Source: Oncomelania hupensis
Lineage: Eukaryota > Mollusca > Gastropoda > Littorinimorpha > Pomatiopsidae
DNA: 64,000 nucleotides
Reading direction: 5' to 3'
Assembly (NCBI GenBank): GCA_036898135.1
Contig: CM072513.1
Span: 78,495,463 to 78,559,462 of the forward strand
Position numbers and translations under genes: made by a program. Below are positions 33,836-45,835 of the stretch, piece after piece. The notes under the pieces were generated by a model that had not been told where the DNA came from, did not search any database, and worked only from the letters and a program-made list of their open reading frames with translations. Position 1 is the stretch's first letter. Each line of letters begins with the position of its first letter.

Positions 33836-34203
33836 AATATTCACGCTGAAACAAAAATAGGAATTCCTTGAAATAGAAACCCTTTAACCTGGCATGCACA
33901 GTTTGTGCGCTAACAATGGCTCATTTATAAATTTATGACAATGACTTGGTTTTTGTATTCCTTCATAAAGGAAGAAATTATTTCATATGAATAAAGTTAC
34001 TACATACCTTGGATCAGGTGAAGAACAAATTTAAATTAATACATGTATGAAGTTTCATGCGAACTTAACAGACATAACTCATACATGTATTATACACATA
34101 ATGATATAAATGGAATGCATACACGCGGCATGTACACACACACACTCACACTCCTCCCACACCCTACATCACACTCCCATTCCCCATACCTCATTCCCTA
34201 CAG

Positions 34204-34385
34204 CACACACAGACACAGAGAGCCTAGTGGTGAGGCTGAAGTTGACCTTTGACAAAGGATGCAATTTGCATAATGGTACCTGTGGTCTTTACAGAGAGGT
34301 TGGCAGGTCTCAGGAGGGTTTGGGGAAAGATGGAGGGGGGACCAGTATTGACAGTAGCAAGGGCTCTTCAGCCAGAGCCTACTGA
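34204..34385 (+). CDS. Candidate 3'-terminal exon of an unrecognised gene
   Basis: A long pyrimidine tract ends in CCTACAG at 34203. The frame then reads HTDTESLVVRLKLTFDKG, CNLHNGTCGLYREVGRSQEG, a Gly/Ser-rich end (SSKGSSARAY) and TGA at 34383-34385. The composition looks coding and unlike the flanking low-complexity sequence. An AATAAA occurs at 34618. Upstream exons were not identified; possible donors at 31627 and 32014 are unsupported. I do not recognise the protein. The alternative is a chance open frame next to a CA/CT-rich tract. Confidence 0.35.
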
Positions 34386-34617
34386 GTATCACTATCAGAG
34401 ATTATTTAGGCAAAGCCATCTCAGTAGTGAGTCGGGGAAAAAAAATTGTTATAACAATTTTTAAAACCAAATTCTGTAGTACCACCTTCCAGTGTAATAG
34501 CTTAATATTAAATGTGCAGTGGCATACATGTAAATTTTTGTAATGCATTGCATCCACTGTCACAAGAATGGGTGTCCCATATATCATATATTATATATAT
34601 GCAAAAGTTTACAATAG

Positions 34618-34623
34618 AATAAA
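34618..34623 (+). terminator. Candidate polyadenylation signal
   Basis: AATAAA about 235 bases after the candidate stop at 34385. Confidence 0.3.
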
Positions 34624-35179
34624 TTCAACCCCAGAAAACAGATTGTGCTGTAAAGCCACAGTGCAGTAATTAAGGCATTATTGATTTTTATCTTTCTCAT
34701 TTTCTAGCTGATTTTCAAGTATTTTCAAAATAGAGAGGGAGCCTCGTGTGTTACATTATCATTTTGCATTATTGTCCCAAACTTCTATTATGAATTATTC
34801 TATATGTTCATAAAGGATCACGCCGATTCGTATTACTGTAACAATTGAAGGAAGCAAGTCATGTGATGTTTAATATGTTATTATTAGTTGTCTCCCTGAT
34901 TGTTTTCCAGTGCATTATGAATCGTTGAATTTGATGGGATAATGACTTTTAGTTTTATTCGAAAACATCTTACTTTCCACTCAGTTTCATTTGTAACACT
35001 ACCCCTTCCTCAGGCAATGGTAGTGCAATACATCTTTTAGTTCATCGTGGTTAGGTCCCTCAGTACAGGTGCCTCGCCTCCACTGGTCCCTTGATACTCC
35101 TGAGTGTTTGCTAACTCCCTCTTGGCCTTCTTGTTAGCGAGGGTCTTTAAAAACGACAGTATTGTGAGAGAGATTAAAC

Positions 35180-35910
35180 AGGCATGGGGAGTTGACATTG
35201 GTCACTGAGGGTCTGAAAATCCCGATAGACACTGATCATGTCTCTAGATTAAACAACTAGGTGTTTCAATGGTGATGGGATAAGAGTAGGAACATTCTGC
35301 TGGGCAGTGGATCTGGGAGAGATCAAACTGGACTTGAGAGTTGGCATTGGTCAAAGAGGGGAGCAAGTGCCAGTTGAATGTCTTGTGGACCTGGGCCATA
35401 CTCATAGATAGATTAGAAGTATAACTGAACGCAAGTGGTGTTTTTTCAAGGGTATGGTTTATTCTGCTGAACTATGGCTCATATGATTAAGAGATATTGT
35501 TCAGGAGCTGGAAGTTGACACTGGTCATCGTCAGTTTTTTTTTTTTAATGATTGTACAGGCACTTGAAGTTGACACTGCTCATCGGCGTATTTTTTTAAA
35601 ATGATTGTACAGGCCGAGGCGCTGGAAGTTGACACTGGTCATCAGTATTTTTTACAATGATTGTACAGGCGCTGGAAGTTGACACTGGTCATCAGGAATC
35701 TGAAAAAGCATTCTGAACATTGGTCATAAAACAGATAGAATTGGACTCTGAAGTGTTCTGAGTGATGATGGACAATGTCACAAAGGTATCAGAACTGTAC
35801 TGGATAGTACTGATAGAATGATTCTAAAACAGGAGCTAGAGATTGACACTGGTCTCAAAGTACTGCTGGGCAGAGGCCGGCCATAAGCATAGCTGGACAC
35901 TGGTCATATT
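35180..35910 (+). repeat. Degenerate minisatellite with GTTGACACTGGTCAT core
   Basis: The central 35505-35695 holds four close copies of a ~60-70-bp unit: ATGATTGTACAGGC, GCTGGAAGTTGACACTGGTC, ATCAG and a T-run. Diverged cores flank it (GTTGACATTGGTCA near 35190, GTTGGCATTGGTCA near 35341, GACACTGGTC near 35848 and 35900). 35920-38450 holds no supported gene, only a C-rich tract at 37300-37400 and a weak GTTT repeat at 38198-38220. Confidence 0.8.
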
Positions 35911-38625
35911 TTAGATGAAGTAGTGGCTAATGCCGTAATGGAGAATTGTTCAATAAACAGTTGTCTTGCCTTCACATTCAGCGCTACATCTTCTGCCAAG
36001 TTGTATTAGAGAGTGTTGTTTGAACGTGCTATGAGCTCCGTTACCCTTTACAGCGTTAGTCAAGTTCTTTATCTGTTACCTTTTTTAATAACAATGTTTT
36101 CAACATAAAACTGGGTATTTTGTTTTCTTGATTCTCTATCAGTGCGGTCATTTGTATTTGACTTAGTTAATTGATGAAAAGAAGCTTAGTGCTTGGTGGT
36201 GTGGAGACTAGAGAAAGCAAGATCAAGACTTTAATGATATAATTTTAGTACTTAATTTATTAAAGTTTAAACTATAAGTTTGAGGTTGCATAAAGTCAGA
36301 AGACAAATCTGTGGTACATAATTTAATACTTAACAGGGGATACACAAAATGTATTCATTTACATTATAATTTTATATGTTGGGCAAATGGGAATTGACAT
36401 TGTCATCATGAAGACCTGTATAATCAATGATTTGTACTGTGAAGTCAAGAGGACTAGATAATTTATAATAATTACAGTATGTAAAAATTCATTTACTAGT
36501 TGATGTGTTGGACTGAGTAGGAAATTAAGCTCAGGGCCATTGGTTTGAAATCAGACATGATAGATGATGTCAGGTCAGCAAAGCCTCCTTGAATTTGGCT
36601 GACTCCATCCCTCAAACACCTTTCCGCTTCATTTAATTTGTGGACTACTAAATTGATGAAGCTTGCCAGCCTCTATCCTCACTTTCTAGTAGTAATGGTA
36701 GTAGTAGTTTCATGTGTAGGGAATGGTTTTCTGAGATGCTGATGCTGATTGATTCGTTTATTTTCTGAGTTCTGAATTTGATTTTGAGGGATATTATTTG
36801 GTTATCTGATAAGTGATAACAAATATAATATGCCGTTATGGCTTACCCGCTTGATTTTTTGCGGAAGTAGTATAATCACTAATGTATTGTGGTCTTGTGT
36901 TATTTTTTATCAATTTTGTTTTGCTGACTTGTTTTGTAATTTGAATGCAGATGAATAATGTATTATTTATTTTAATTGTTACCATTAGATGTACTATAAA
37001 CTGTATTTAACTGCCATGCTGCTTGTTCAGTTGTTTCCTTATTGGTGGTCTTTTTTTGGCATGATATTTTTACTTAATGTTGTCTCCAAAACAATGCATT
37101 AAAAAAATAGAAGAAATTATGGTCTTACTCTATCGGTACTTCTTTGATGACCATGCCACACATTCTGAATGAAAAATTATCTTAGAGTAACTTTCTGATT
37201 TTCACGTCGAGTTGGTCATGCCCTTTATATGTGAAAGGGTTAATGTATTTAGTACAATTATTGCTTTATTAAGCTGTCTGATTAAATTTTTTAAAACAAT
37301 CCATAGAACGCAGCCCTGCCTACCCACCCAACCTATTTCCCCCATTCTTCCCCCATCCTCCACCCCCCTCGCCTTACCCCTTCACTCCCCTCCCTCCCAC
37401 CTCGATTTCCGCATCGTTATACAATTTTGTGATTTGAATTTTCGCTACTTCAAGTTGTGGGCACCTTCTCCTGAACATCCGCGCCAGTTCCATGATCCTC
37501 CTTATGTCTATCCATCTCACTCTCACTCTATTTTAGTTCTTTTTGTGCCAGGTTGTTTGAAGCCTCTTGCTGTGAAGTCGTTTGAAGTGTGTGTTGGCGA
37601 GTGTTACCGGTCTATTACTGGCAGGAAGTAGGAGCACTAGGCTGTCTTTTCCCCTACATTTACCTCAGAGGTAAACATACCATGCGGCAGTAGGCTTTTC
37701 CCTTTCGCAGGCCTCTCGCATTTGATCTTCCAGGTAGCTCCATTCACATATAGCTAGGCAGAAGAAGATTAAGAACTTCTACTATAGTATAATTATGTAG
37801 TGTGTTTCTAGGTATGAAACATTTTGTTTTATTTAGAGCTTCATAAGTTCAGAGAGTTTCTGAAGGCGCTGGCCACCAGCAACCAGCAGGCACAAAATTA
37901 GTGGAAAAGTCTGGGTGGAACCCACTATTGGTCCAAAAGACACATACATATTTACACCTGTACACACATCCACTCACACACTACTGGAGGTTATTGAACT
38001 GGCCAGCTGTACGCCTCTACAGCGATTACCCCACACCAAACAACGTTAGCTAATTGACCGTGATCACAAGGACCGTGTGGTCACGATGATTAGTCTAGAC
38101 TGCTGCTGGCCCCAGATTCGCCAGATCGTTTGAACCGCCAAAAAGATAATGTGTCCTGCATATAGGCTAACCCAGGTCATTCTGTTTCCATAGTTTTTTG
38201 TTTGTTTGTTTGTTTGTTTTAATCTTAAGCTATTGATGCGCGAAAGAGGATGGATTTGCCATGCCACGGGAGTCTTCGATACTCCCATTGTTGCACGTAT
38301 GAGAGCAGTGTCCGTACAAACTATGGCGACAAATTAATCACCAATAGTGTTGGCAGCGTGAATATTTCAGTGGCCGTTAGTACGTGTCAGTTCTCAGGCC
38401 TGTCAATACTACCTTGACGGGTCAGTAAAACAGTAATTGAGTAATTCTGTTTGTCCGTCTCTGCCTCTCTCTCTCTCTCCCCCTCCTCCTCTCCCCATAT
38501 CTGGCTGTCTCTTAATAAATATTTCATAAATGCATTGTCTCGGAAATTCGCTCTCGCGTGCGTGCGTATGTGTACATGTATGTGTTGTATGTGTTCCCCC
38601 CACCCCTCACTCTGTCTCACTCTTA

Positions 38626-39156
<531 letters not shown>

Positions 39157-39235
39157 CTGGTTTTTATCGTTTGTTAAGCATACAGTTGTTCGCAAGTTAT
39201 GTATAATATTCATAGTTCATGTAAACATTACTAAT

Positions 39236-39716
39236 ATTGCTAAAACCTCCGTTTTACGACCTTTTAAATTGCCAATATAACGAAGTCTTAAATTGGAGGG
39301 GTCTTAAAAAGGAGGTAGGACATTTTCGAAAAAGACATTTAGAAAATTAATTAAGTAAAATAAATACATGTACAAAAAAGTACACATACGTGCTGAGTGC
39401 ATGCATGTTTGGAGTTATAACTATTTATAAGATAACCCCATTAATATTGTTGTAATGCATCGTCTGCTGTTAAAAGTTGTAAGCGAAACTGTTTTCTTCA
39501 AGCGCACAAATATAGTATTGTTTTGGAATCAGAATTTTTCAGATGCTAGGTCGTAAAATTTAATTATTTGAAGGTCGCAAGTCGCATTTTAGAGGTAGTT
39601 GTTTAAGAGAGGTCGTTTATATAGTACAGACCATCGGTGATTTTTTTTTTTTTTTTTTGCGGTCGCATGTTGGAGGAAGTCGTTTAAGAGAGGGTCTCAA
39701 AACGGAGGTTTTACTG
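39236..39716. mobile_element. MITE with TAAAACCTCCGTTTT inverted ends
   Basis: Left end TAAAACCTCCGTTTTACGACC near 39239. The right end, read in reverse, is AGTAAAACCTCCGTTTTGAG. Subterminal copies of GTCGTTTAAGAGAGG and related GGTCTTAAAAAGGAGG motifs occur near both ends. About 480 bp, with no coding capacity. The exact boundary and target duplication (TA possible) are unresolved. Confidence 0.65.
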
Positions 39717-39778
39717 TACTATAAATGATTGTGGTGGTAGTAGCATTTACGTTGAAATTGAATCATTCAATTTTGTGT

Positions 39779-39823
39779 GAGGTAAGTGCGCTATATAAAT
39801 CGATTAATATTTTTAAGTAGTAG

Positions 39824-39875
<52 letters not shown>
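39779..39875 (+). mobile_element. SINE 3'-end fragment with (TTA)n tail
   Basis: GTGCGCTATATAAATCG followed by a long TTA repeat, the 3' signature also seen (reversed) at 29503 and 33424. 39880-42000 shows no gene, only pyrimidine-rich tracts at 40330-40620 and 40930-40985. Confidence 0.5.
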
Positions 39876-39876
<1 letters not shown>

Positions 39877-42072
39877 GTAGTAGTAGTGACATCCGAATTA
39901 CACGAACTGATTTAAGTTAACGGTTGTAGTGACGGTGATTGTAGCAGCTTTAACATCCGATCAACAATGTTATTGTTGTGATTACAGTGCATCGTAAATG
40001 ACTAAACAATGAATGCAACAGTGCCATTAATATTATCATAGTCGATAGCCAACTACCGCGGGACAACCAAAGTAATTATTATAATACTGGCATTATATTT
40101 TTTGTGTTTGCATGTGCAATTATTGCCGTGTTGCCAAGTAGCCTACTATTTATATAAATATATTCCTTTTCTGTCTCTTCCATCTGTGGCATTCTCAAGT
40201 GGGTAAAAACAGTGTAACAGTGTAGTTGATCTTTTTACCTTCTAGATCACATTGCAGAACACCTGGCGTTGTTATTACTAAAGAATACGGCATTCGAGAC
40301 GGTCTTACACGCATTTTTTTTTTTTTAAATCGTAGCACTCCCCTCCCTTACCCCCCTTCCTATACCCACAGTTCCTTATTTATTTTCTTCTTCTTCTTCC
40401 TTTATTCTCCCCTCCCTCCCTCCAATCTCTTTCTCACTCTCTCTCTCGCTCACTCTTTCACTCCGTTTCCTCCTCATTCTCTTTCCTATTTCGCTTTTGC
40501 CTTTGCTTACTTCCTCTTTCTCTTCCTTCCTCCTACATCTATTCTCTCTTTCTCTCGCCCCCATCCTCTCTCTCTCCCCCTTCCTCTTTCTTCCCCCACC
40601 CCACCCCCCCAACAATCTTCTGGCATCGATTACCTCACATGCAGAAGCAGAAAGCTAATCCTATGGTGACGTCAGCAGAGTAGTAGCAGTGTCACTGAAC
40701 TAGTATCATAAGTATTCGGATACCTCGTACCTCGGCAGTAAATCTGACAGTAGCTGTGACAATTATCTTATGTACTGTCTAAAAGTCAGCGTCATTTTAA
40801 AAATATACATTACCACAGCAGTTGCGGTTGGACACAATGGGAAACATCGAAATATGAAGCTTGCACGATGTATGGTTTCATGCGAAGCTCAAAAGACAAA
40901 TCTCTTTACACAAAATTTGATAGTTTCCTCCCCATCCCCTTCCCCTCCTCCTACCTCCCCTTTCCGCCACCCCCACCCACCCAACGAACACGAAGTTTTG
41001 CCTGTGGCCGTGGGAAAGTTCAACATCCCCTCCATGTAATATGTATATGGTCGGTCTGATTACAGAGTTAAATATAACCATTCCACGTAAAGTGTTTTGT
41101 GCTGAAAGCATTCAAAACTAATCGTTGTAATATATGTTGTTGTTTTTTTAAAAGAATTCTACAGCCTCTCCATTTACAGTCGGTTATGACGAAAGTGTTA
41201 AAAATAAACCACTCCGTGCGTGTATGATTGTTGTGATGTCAGAGATAGCTCCATTTTCAGTGAGCTGTTTATAGGCTGTATTTAAAAAAAAAAAACTGCA
41301 TGTGTGAGCTGCTCTCTGACACTCTTGCATGTATGTGTGGTCTGCTCTGTTGTAGTTCAAAACTGAAAGAGAGGTGAGGTTGGGGCGAAGAGGAGTGAAG
41401 GGAAAAAAAGAATATTTTTATGAAGCAAGTTGCACTGTTAAAAGTTCCAATTAAAGTGTGACGTGGGATTCTATTGTTGCTGGGCTCTGCACAATGGACT
41501 GCTATAACCCTCTCGTCTTATTCTATGGGGACCGCTAGTGAACCACCATGTGAATTACCTTAATACATTTATTTGTTTAGCTCGGTCTGTGTGTAGGCTG
41601 GGGTACAGAGATAGATAGAAAAATGGTAAAAGATCACTGTCACACTAGCTTTCACACGGCTATGAATCATATGTAGTCCAGCCACTTGATAACAGTAAAA
41701 ATCACACATTTATTTCCTCTACTCTATACACGATCTTCGATGTACGAAACTAACTTAAAAGTTCAAATGTCAATGCGAATGGTTCGCTCGCTGATAGTCT
41801 AGGCGGCTACTTTTTCATCATAGGGCACTGGTTACTTTCTGCCTTAATGGTCATATCTTGAAGAGTGGACTACTGTGGTCCTGTTTATACAGAGTTTGGT
41901 GCACTGAGTACTTTGTACTTAACTCAGTGTTCGAAGAGCTGTGTTGCGGTTGATTCCTTGACACGCTGTGTTGTCTTGGAGTTTTCTCCCGGTGGTTAGA
42001 CAGGTCTGTGGGTTCGGGCAAATAGAATAGACCCAACGTTTCCCGGCGTGTCGTAAGAGGCGACTAACAGGG

Positions 42073-42297
42073 GTGATGTTAGCACGGCATCACTGGGCGA
42101 AAGTCTTCTACACAGAAGTCACCGGCCAGGGCGGAGGAACCTCACGTTACTACAGGTTCAACGACCACGTGCTCAGGGCCAAGGCGAGCCACACTGTATT
42201 CGTGGATTTCGGCTGTGGCCAACAGCCTGGAGAGGATTGGGCCCTGCCAGGTCTTTTTTTTGCCCAAGACACAACACATGATGAGGCTATCCACTAA
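42073..42297 (+). CDS. RTE short ORF1, overlapping ORF2
   Basis: 74 codons starting MMLARHHWAKVFYTEVTGQG, in a frame different from ORF2 and ending inside its 5' part. The same peptide is kept almost unchanged in copy A (minus 687-481) for about 57 residues, after which the two copies diverge. RTE elements of other animals also have a short ORF1 overlapping ORF2, so a real product or a translational role (reinitiation into ORF2) is plausible. No recognisable domain. Confidence 0.5.
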   Translation: MMLARHHWAKVFYTEVTGQGGGTSRYYRFNDHVLRAKASHTVFVDFGCGQQPGEDWALPGLFFAQDTTHDEAIH

Positions 42298-45200
42298 TTC
42301 CATGCCGGATCGGTCGTCGCCCGGCTACACAAGGACCGCGCCTTCCGTTGGCCACCAGGACGGAGGTGAAAAGTATGCTACTGATGGACAAATTAGCAAG
42401 ATCCGCACGAGAAACAACATCGTCATAGGAACCTGGAATGTCAGGACCCTAACTGCGGAAGGAAAATTAGAAGAACTGGCCCACGAGCTGGACCACTATC
42501 GATGGAACGTTCTAGGTATCAGCGAACTGCGCTGGAAAGGCCTAGGTGAAACAACGACTGACAAAGGCCACAAGCTCTATTTCAGCGGTAGAGATGACAG
42601 GCACGAACACGGCGTTGGATTCTTGGTCCACAAGAACATTCTAGCCACTGTCATGGGTTGCCGCCCAGTCTCCAGTAGACTCATTACCATCCGTCTGAGA
42701 GCAACCCCTTTCAACATTACCATCATCCAGGCCTATGCCCCAACATCAGACTATGAAGACAGCGAAGTGGAGGATTTTTATGAAAATATACAGGCGGTCC
42801 TTGACCAAGTGCCGAAGAAGGACATAGTCATAGTGCAAGGCGACTGGAATGCCAAGGTTGGCCAAGATGCGCACCACAACTGGGGAGACACATGCGGACC
42901 CCACTGCAACAACGAGACAAATGACAGGGGTCTGAGGCTATTGGAGTTTGCCAGATACAACAATCTGGTACTGGCAAACACGCTTGGTCTCCACAAAAAA
43001 TCCAGACGATGGACATGGCACAGTCCCGGCGGGGAACATCACAACCAGATCGACTACATCATGGTCAAGAAACGCTTCAGATCAAGCATCAACATTGGCA
43101 GGACACGCACTTTTCCAGGAGCAGACATTGGAAGTGACCACGATCTCGTGATGATGTCTTTCCGGCTCCATTTGAAGAGAGTAAATACAGCAAAGTGCAC
43201 TAGGCTGAAGTTCGACCTGGACAAACTGCAAGACCCGGAGGTGGCAAAAATATTTCAGGCCACAATTGGAGGGAAATTTGCACCACTGCTTATTTTGGGG
43301 GCAGGCGAAGTAGATGTCAACACCATGACCAATACCTTCAACTCAGCTGTAACAGATGCCGCCACTGAGATCCTTGGCAAGCACCGACCAAAGAAGAAGC
43401 CGTGGATCACACCTGAACTTTTGGATCTGTGTGATAAACGAAGAGAGTTAAAAAAGAAAAAGAACACCTCACAGGGAGCTGATGTCTACCGAAAAATCAA
43501 CAATGACATCCGAAAAGGCATGCGCACAGCAAAGGAGAACTGGATAGAAGATCAATGCCAGGAAATAGAGAACAATCTGAACAAGAACAACAGCAAGAAG
43601 GCCTACCAGACGGTGAAGCGGCTGACAAGTGTTAAACAGCCCAAAGTCTCCACTATCCAAAGCAAGTCTGGCATTTGCCTTACAGAAGAACAAGAAGTCT
43701 TGGACAGATGGACAGAGTACTGCTCTGACCTTTACAACCATACACCAAATGGAGACCCATCAGTTCTAGCATGTCCCGAGAGCAGAGAAGAAGAAGAAAT
43801 CCTCCCAATTCTCCGGGAAGAAGTTGAGGCAGCAGTGCAATCGCTGAAGAAAGGGAAGTCAGCGGGAGTGGACAACATACCAGCGGAACTGCTACAAGCA
43901 GGAGGAGAAGCGATGACTGATGCTCTCACCATTATCTGTAACAAGATCTGGCAGAGTGGGGAATGGCCTACACCATGGACCCAGTCGCTTGTCATCACTC
44001 TTCCCAAAAAAGGTAACCCTCAGGAGTGTGAAAATTACCGCACCATCAGCCTCATCAGCCATCCCAGCAAGGTCCTCCTGAAAATAATACTCAACAGGTT
44101 GAAACCACAAGCTGAACAAATCATAGCTGAAGAACAAGCAGGATTCATGGCAGGGCGAAGTACCACTGAACAGATTTTCAACCTCAGAATAATCTGTGAG
44201 AAATACCTACAGCACCAACAACATCTATATCATGTGTTCATAGACTTCAAGAAGGCATTTGACCGAGTCTGGCATGCAGCTCTATGGGCAACCATGAAAG
44301 TTTACAACATCAGCCCTAAAATTATAGAAGTCATCAAAAGCCTGTATGACAAGGCTACCAGTGCAGTCCTCCATAACAGCGTCATCGGGAACTGGTTCAG
44401 AACAACAATCGGTGTGCGTCAAGGATGCCTACTCTCTCCAACACTCTTCAACATCTTCCTAGAGCGCATCATGTCAGATGCTCTTGCAGATCACGAAGGC
44501 ACAGTCAGCATAGGGGGCAGAGCAATCTCCAATCTTCGTTTTGCGGATGATATTGATGGATTGGCTGGAGAGGAACAAGAACTTGAACAGCTTGTACAGA
44601 GGCTTGACACCACCTCCAGAGCTTATGGAATGGAAATAAGTGCAGAGAAGACCAAAATGATGACCAACAACACCAATGGCATCAACACGGACATCAAAGT
44701 ACAAGGCCAATCCCTCAACACAGTGCACAGCTTCAAATATTTAGGAGCCATTGTGTCAGACAATGGGTCTCGACAGGAAGTCCTCTCCAGGATCGCACAA
44801 ACAACTGCTGCCCTGACAAGGTTGAAGCCCATTTGGAAAGACAGAACCATCAGTCTACATTCCAAAGTAAGACTGCTGCGCTCTCTGGTCATCTCCATCT
44901 TCCTATATGCTTGCGAAGCATGGACCCTCACAGCAGATCTCCAACGAAGAATACAAAGCATGGAGATGAGGTGCTACAGAAGACTTCTGTGCATTTCCTA
45001 TACCCAACACATCACCAACATTGAAGTCCGACAGACCATCACACAAGCCATTGGACAACACGATGACCTGCTCACAGTGGTGAAGAAACGGAAACTCCGA
45101 TGGTATGGCCACGTCACCAGATCATCAGGCCTTGCAAAGACCATTCTGCAAGGCACAGTGCAAGGAGGTAGAAGAAGGGGGAGACCGAAAAAGAGGTGGG

Positions 45201-45337
45201 AGGACAACATTCGAGAATGGACTGGTTTGACACTGAGCGAAGCCATGAGGGCTGCTGAGGACAGAGAAAGATGGAGTATGCTGGTTAAGCGATCATCTGT
45301 GGTGCCCCTACGACCTTCGGGTTATGGGACAGGATAG
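42215..45337 (+). CDS. RTE ORF2: endonuclease and reverse transcriptase
   Basis: The open frame is 1040 codons from 42215, but that first codon is GTG; the first in-frame ATG is 42278, giving 1019 aa, and is the likelier start. The apurinic-type endonuclease begins near residue 73 (GTWNVRTL) and has SELRWKGLG, QGDWNAKVG, and a C-terminal GSDHDLV box. A linker rich in basic residues follows. The reverse transcriptase spans roughly residues 560-850, with AGFMAGRSTTEQ, FIDFKKAFDRVWH (motif A), GVRQGCLLSP and RFADDIDGLAG (catalytic FADD). The C-terminal segment has RWYGHVTRSS and GRPKKRWEDNIREWTGL, characteristic of the RTE clade. There is no RNase H or zinc knuckle. It acts by target-primed reverse transcription. 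No stop or frameshift, and catalytic residues are present. Confidence 0.96.
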   Translation: MANSLERIGPCQVFFLPKTQHMMRLSTNSMPDRSSPGYTRTAPSVGHQDGGEKYATDGQISKIRTRNNIVIGTWNVRTLTAEGKLEELAHELDHYRWNVLGISELRWKGLGETTTDKGHKLYFSGRDDRHEHGVGFLVHKNILATVMGCRPVSSRLITIRLRATPFNITIIQAYAPTSDYEDSEVEDFYENIQAVLDQVPKKDIVIVQGDWNAKVGQDAHHNWGDTCGPHCNNETNDRGLRLLEFARYNNLVLANTLGLHKKSRRWTWHSPGGEHHNQIDYIMVKKRFRSSINIGRTRTFPGADIGSDHDLVMMSFRLHLKRVNTAKCTRLKFDLDKLQDPEVAKIFQATIGGKFAPLLILGAGEVDVNTMTNTFNSAVTDAATEILGKHRPKKKPWITPELLDLCDKRRELKKKKNTSQGADVYRKINNDIRKGMRTAKENWIEDQCQEIENNLNKNNSKKAYQTVKRLTSVKQPKVSTIQSKSGICLTEEQEVLDRWTEYCSDLYNHTPNGDPSVLACPESREEEEILPILREEVEAAVQSLKKGKSAGVDNIPAELLQAGGEAMTDALTIICNKIWQSGEWPTPWTQSLVITLPKKGNPQECENYRTISLISHPSKVLLKIILNRLKPQAEQIIAEEQAGFMAGRSTTEQIFNLRIICEKYLQHQQHLYHVFIDFKKAFDRVWHAALWATMKVYNISPKIIEVIKSLYDKATSAVLHNSVIGNWFRTTIGVRQGCLLSPTLFNIFLERIMSDALADHEGTVSIGGRAISNLRFADDIDGLAGEEQELEQLVQRLDTTSRAYGMEISAEKTKMMTNNTNGINTDIKVQGQSLNTVHSFKYLGAIVSDNGSRQEVLSRIAQTTAALTRLKPIWKDRTISLHSKVRLLRSLVISIFLYACEAWTLTADLQRRIQSMEMRCYRRLLCISYTQHITNIEVRQTITQAIGQHDDLLTVVKKRKLRWYGHVTRSSGLAKTILQGTVQGGRRRGRPKKRWEDNIREWTGLTLSEAMRAAEDRERWSMLVKRSSVVPLRPSGYGTG

Positions 45338-45359
45338 GATAGGATAGGTTAGACAGGTG

Positions 45360-45740
45360 GGCTATCTTCGCGCAATGCTGGAGATGCCTCGGCAGCCAAC
45401 ATTCAGCGACGATGTGTTTTTGTTGTTTGCTGAGTTGGGCTCACGATATAACCAGTACCACATAGCGAAGTTGAGACTCGCCGAGCATTTGTCACAAGGT
45501 CGAGGGCCAACGTAGTGTGGCTGTATACTTGCAAAACCTCTTGCCTGACTTCCCGGTAAGGACATGTAACCCGGCATGTGCCTCGTTTTTTTTCCCCCAC
45601 AACAGTTACGAATGTTTGATTATCAACGTAGTTGTTGTTTGTAGATTATAGTCACACGACACTTTCGCATATAGGTGACTACTGGACCGATTTATACTGA
45701 CACCAGCGGGCCAGTTGTTGGTAAAGGGGAAAATAATATG
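45360..45740. other. Unique sequence without recognisable genes
   Basis: No splice-consistent coding frame and no repeat signature seen between the RTE and the SINE at 45745. Confidence 0.5.
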
Positions 45741-45744
45741 ATCA

Positions 45745-45835
45745 CACGTTGACCAATCCGGGATTCGAACCAGCGATCTTTCGGTTACTAGCAAGACGCT
45801 CTTACCAACTGAGCTACCCGGCCCCTGCAAATTAT
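45745..45835 (-). mobile_element. tRNA-like SINE head
   Basis: The minus strand reads GGTAGCTCAGTTGGTAAGAG (A box) and GCTGGTTCGAATCCCGG (B box), a near tRNA-like unit. The anticodon arm has a mismatch and an eight-base loop, and the acceptor stem does not close well, so a SINE or tRNA pseudogene is favoured over a working tRNA gene. Confidence 0.65.

Larger units (their letters stand above)
42006..45346 (+). mobile_element. Full-length RTE-clade LINE (copy E) with intact ORF
   Basis: Complete non-LTR retrotransposon of 3341 bp. It has the 5' terminus CTGTGGGTTCGGGC, a short ORF1, an intact ORF2 and a (GGATA)n-type tail at 45331-45346. It is flanked by a perfect 12-bp duplication GGTTAGACAGGT at 41994-42005 and 45347-45358. 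Partial copies A, B, C, D, F and the tail fragment at 10826 belong to the same family, so it is a multicopy family in this genome. Intact coding, a perfect flanking repeat and completeness indicate recent transposition. Confidence 0.97.
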
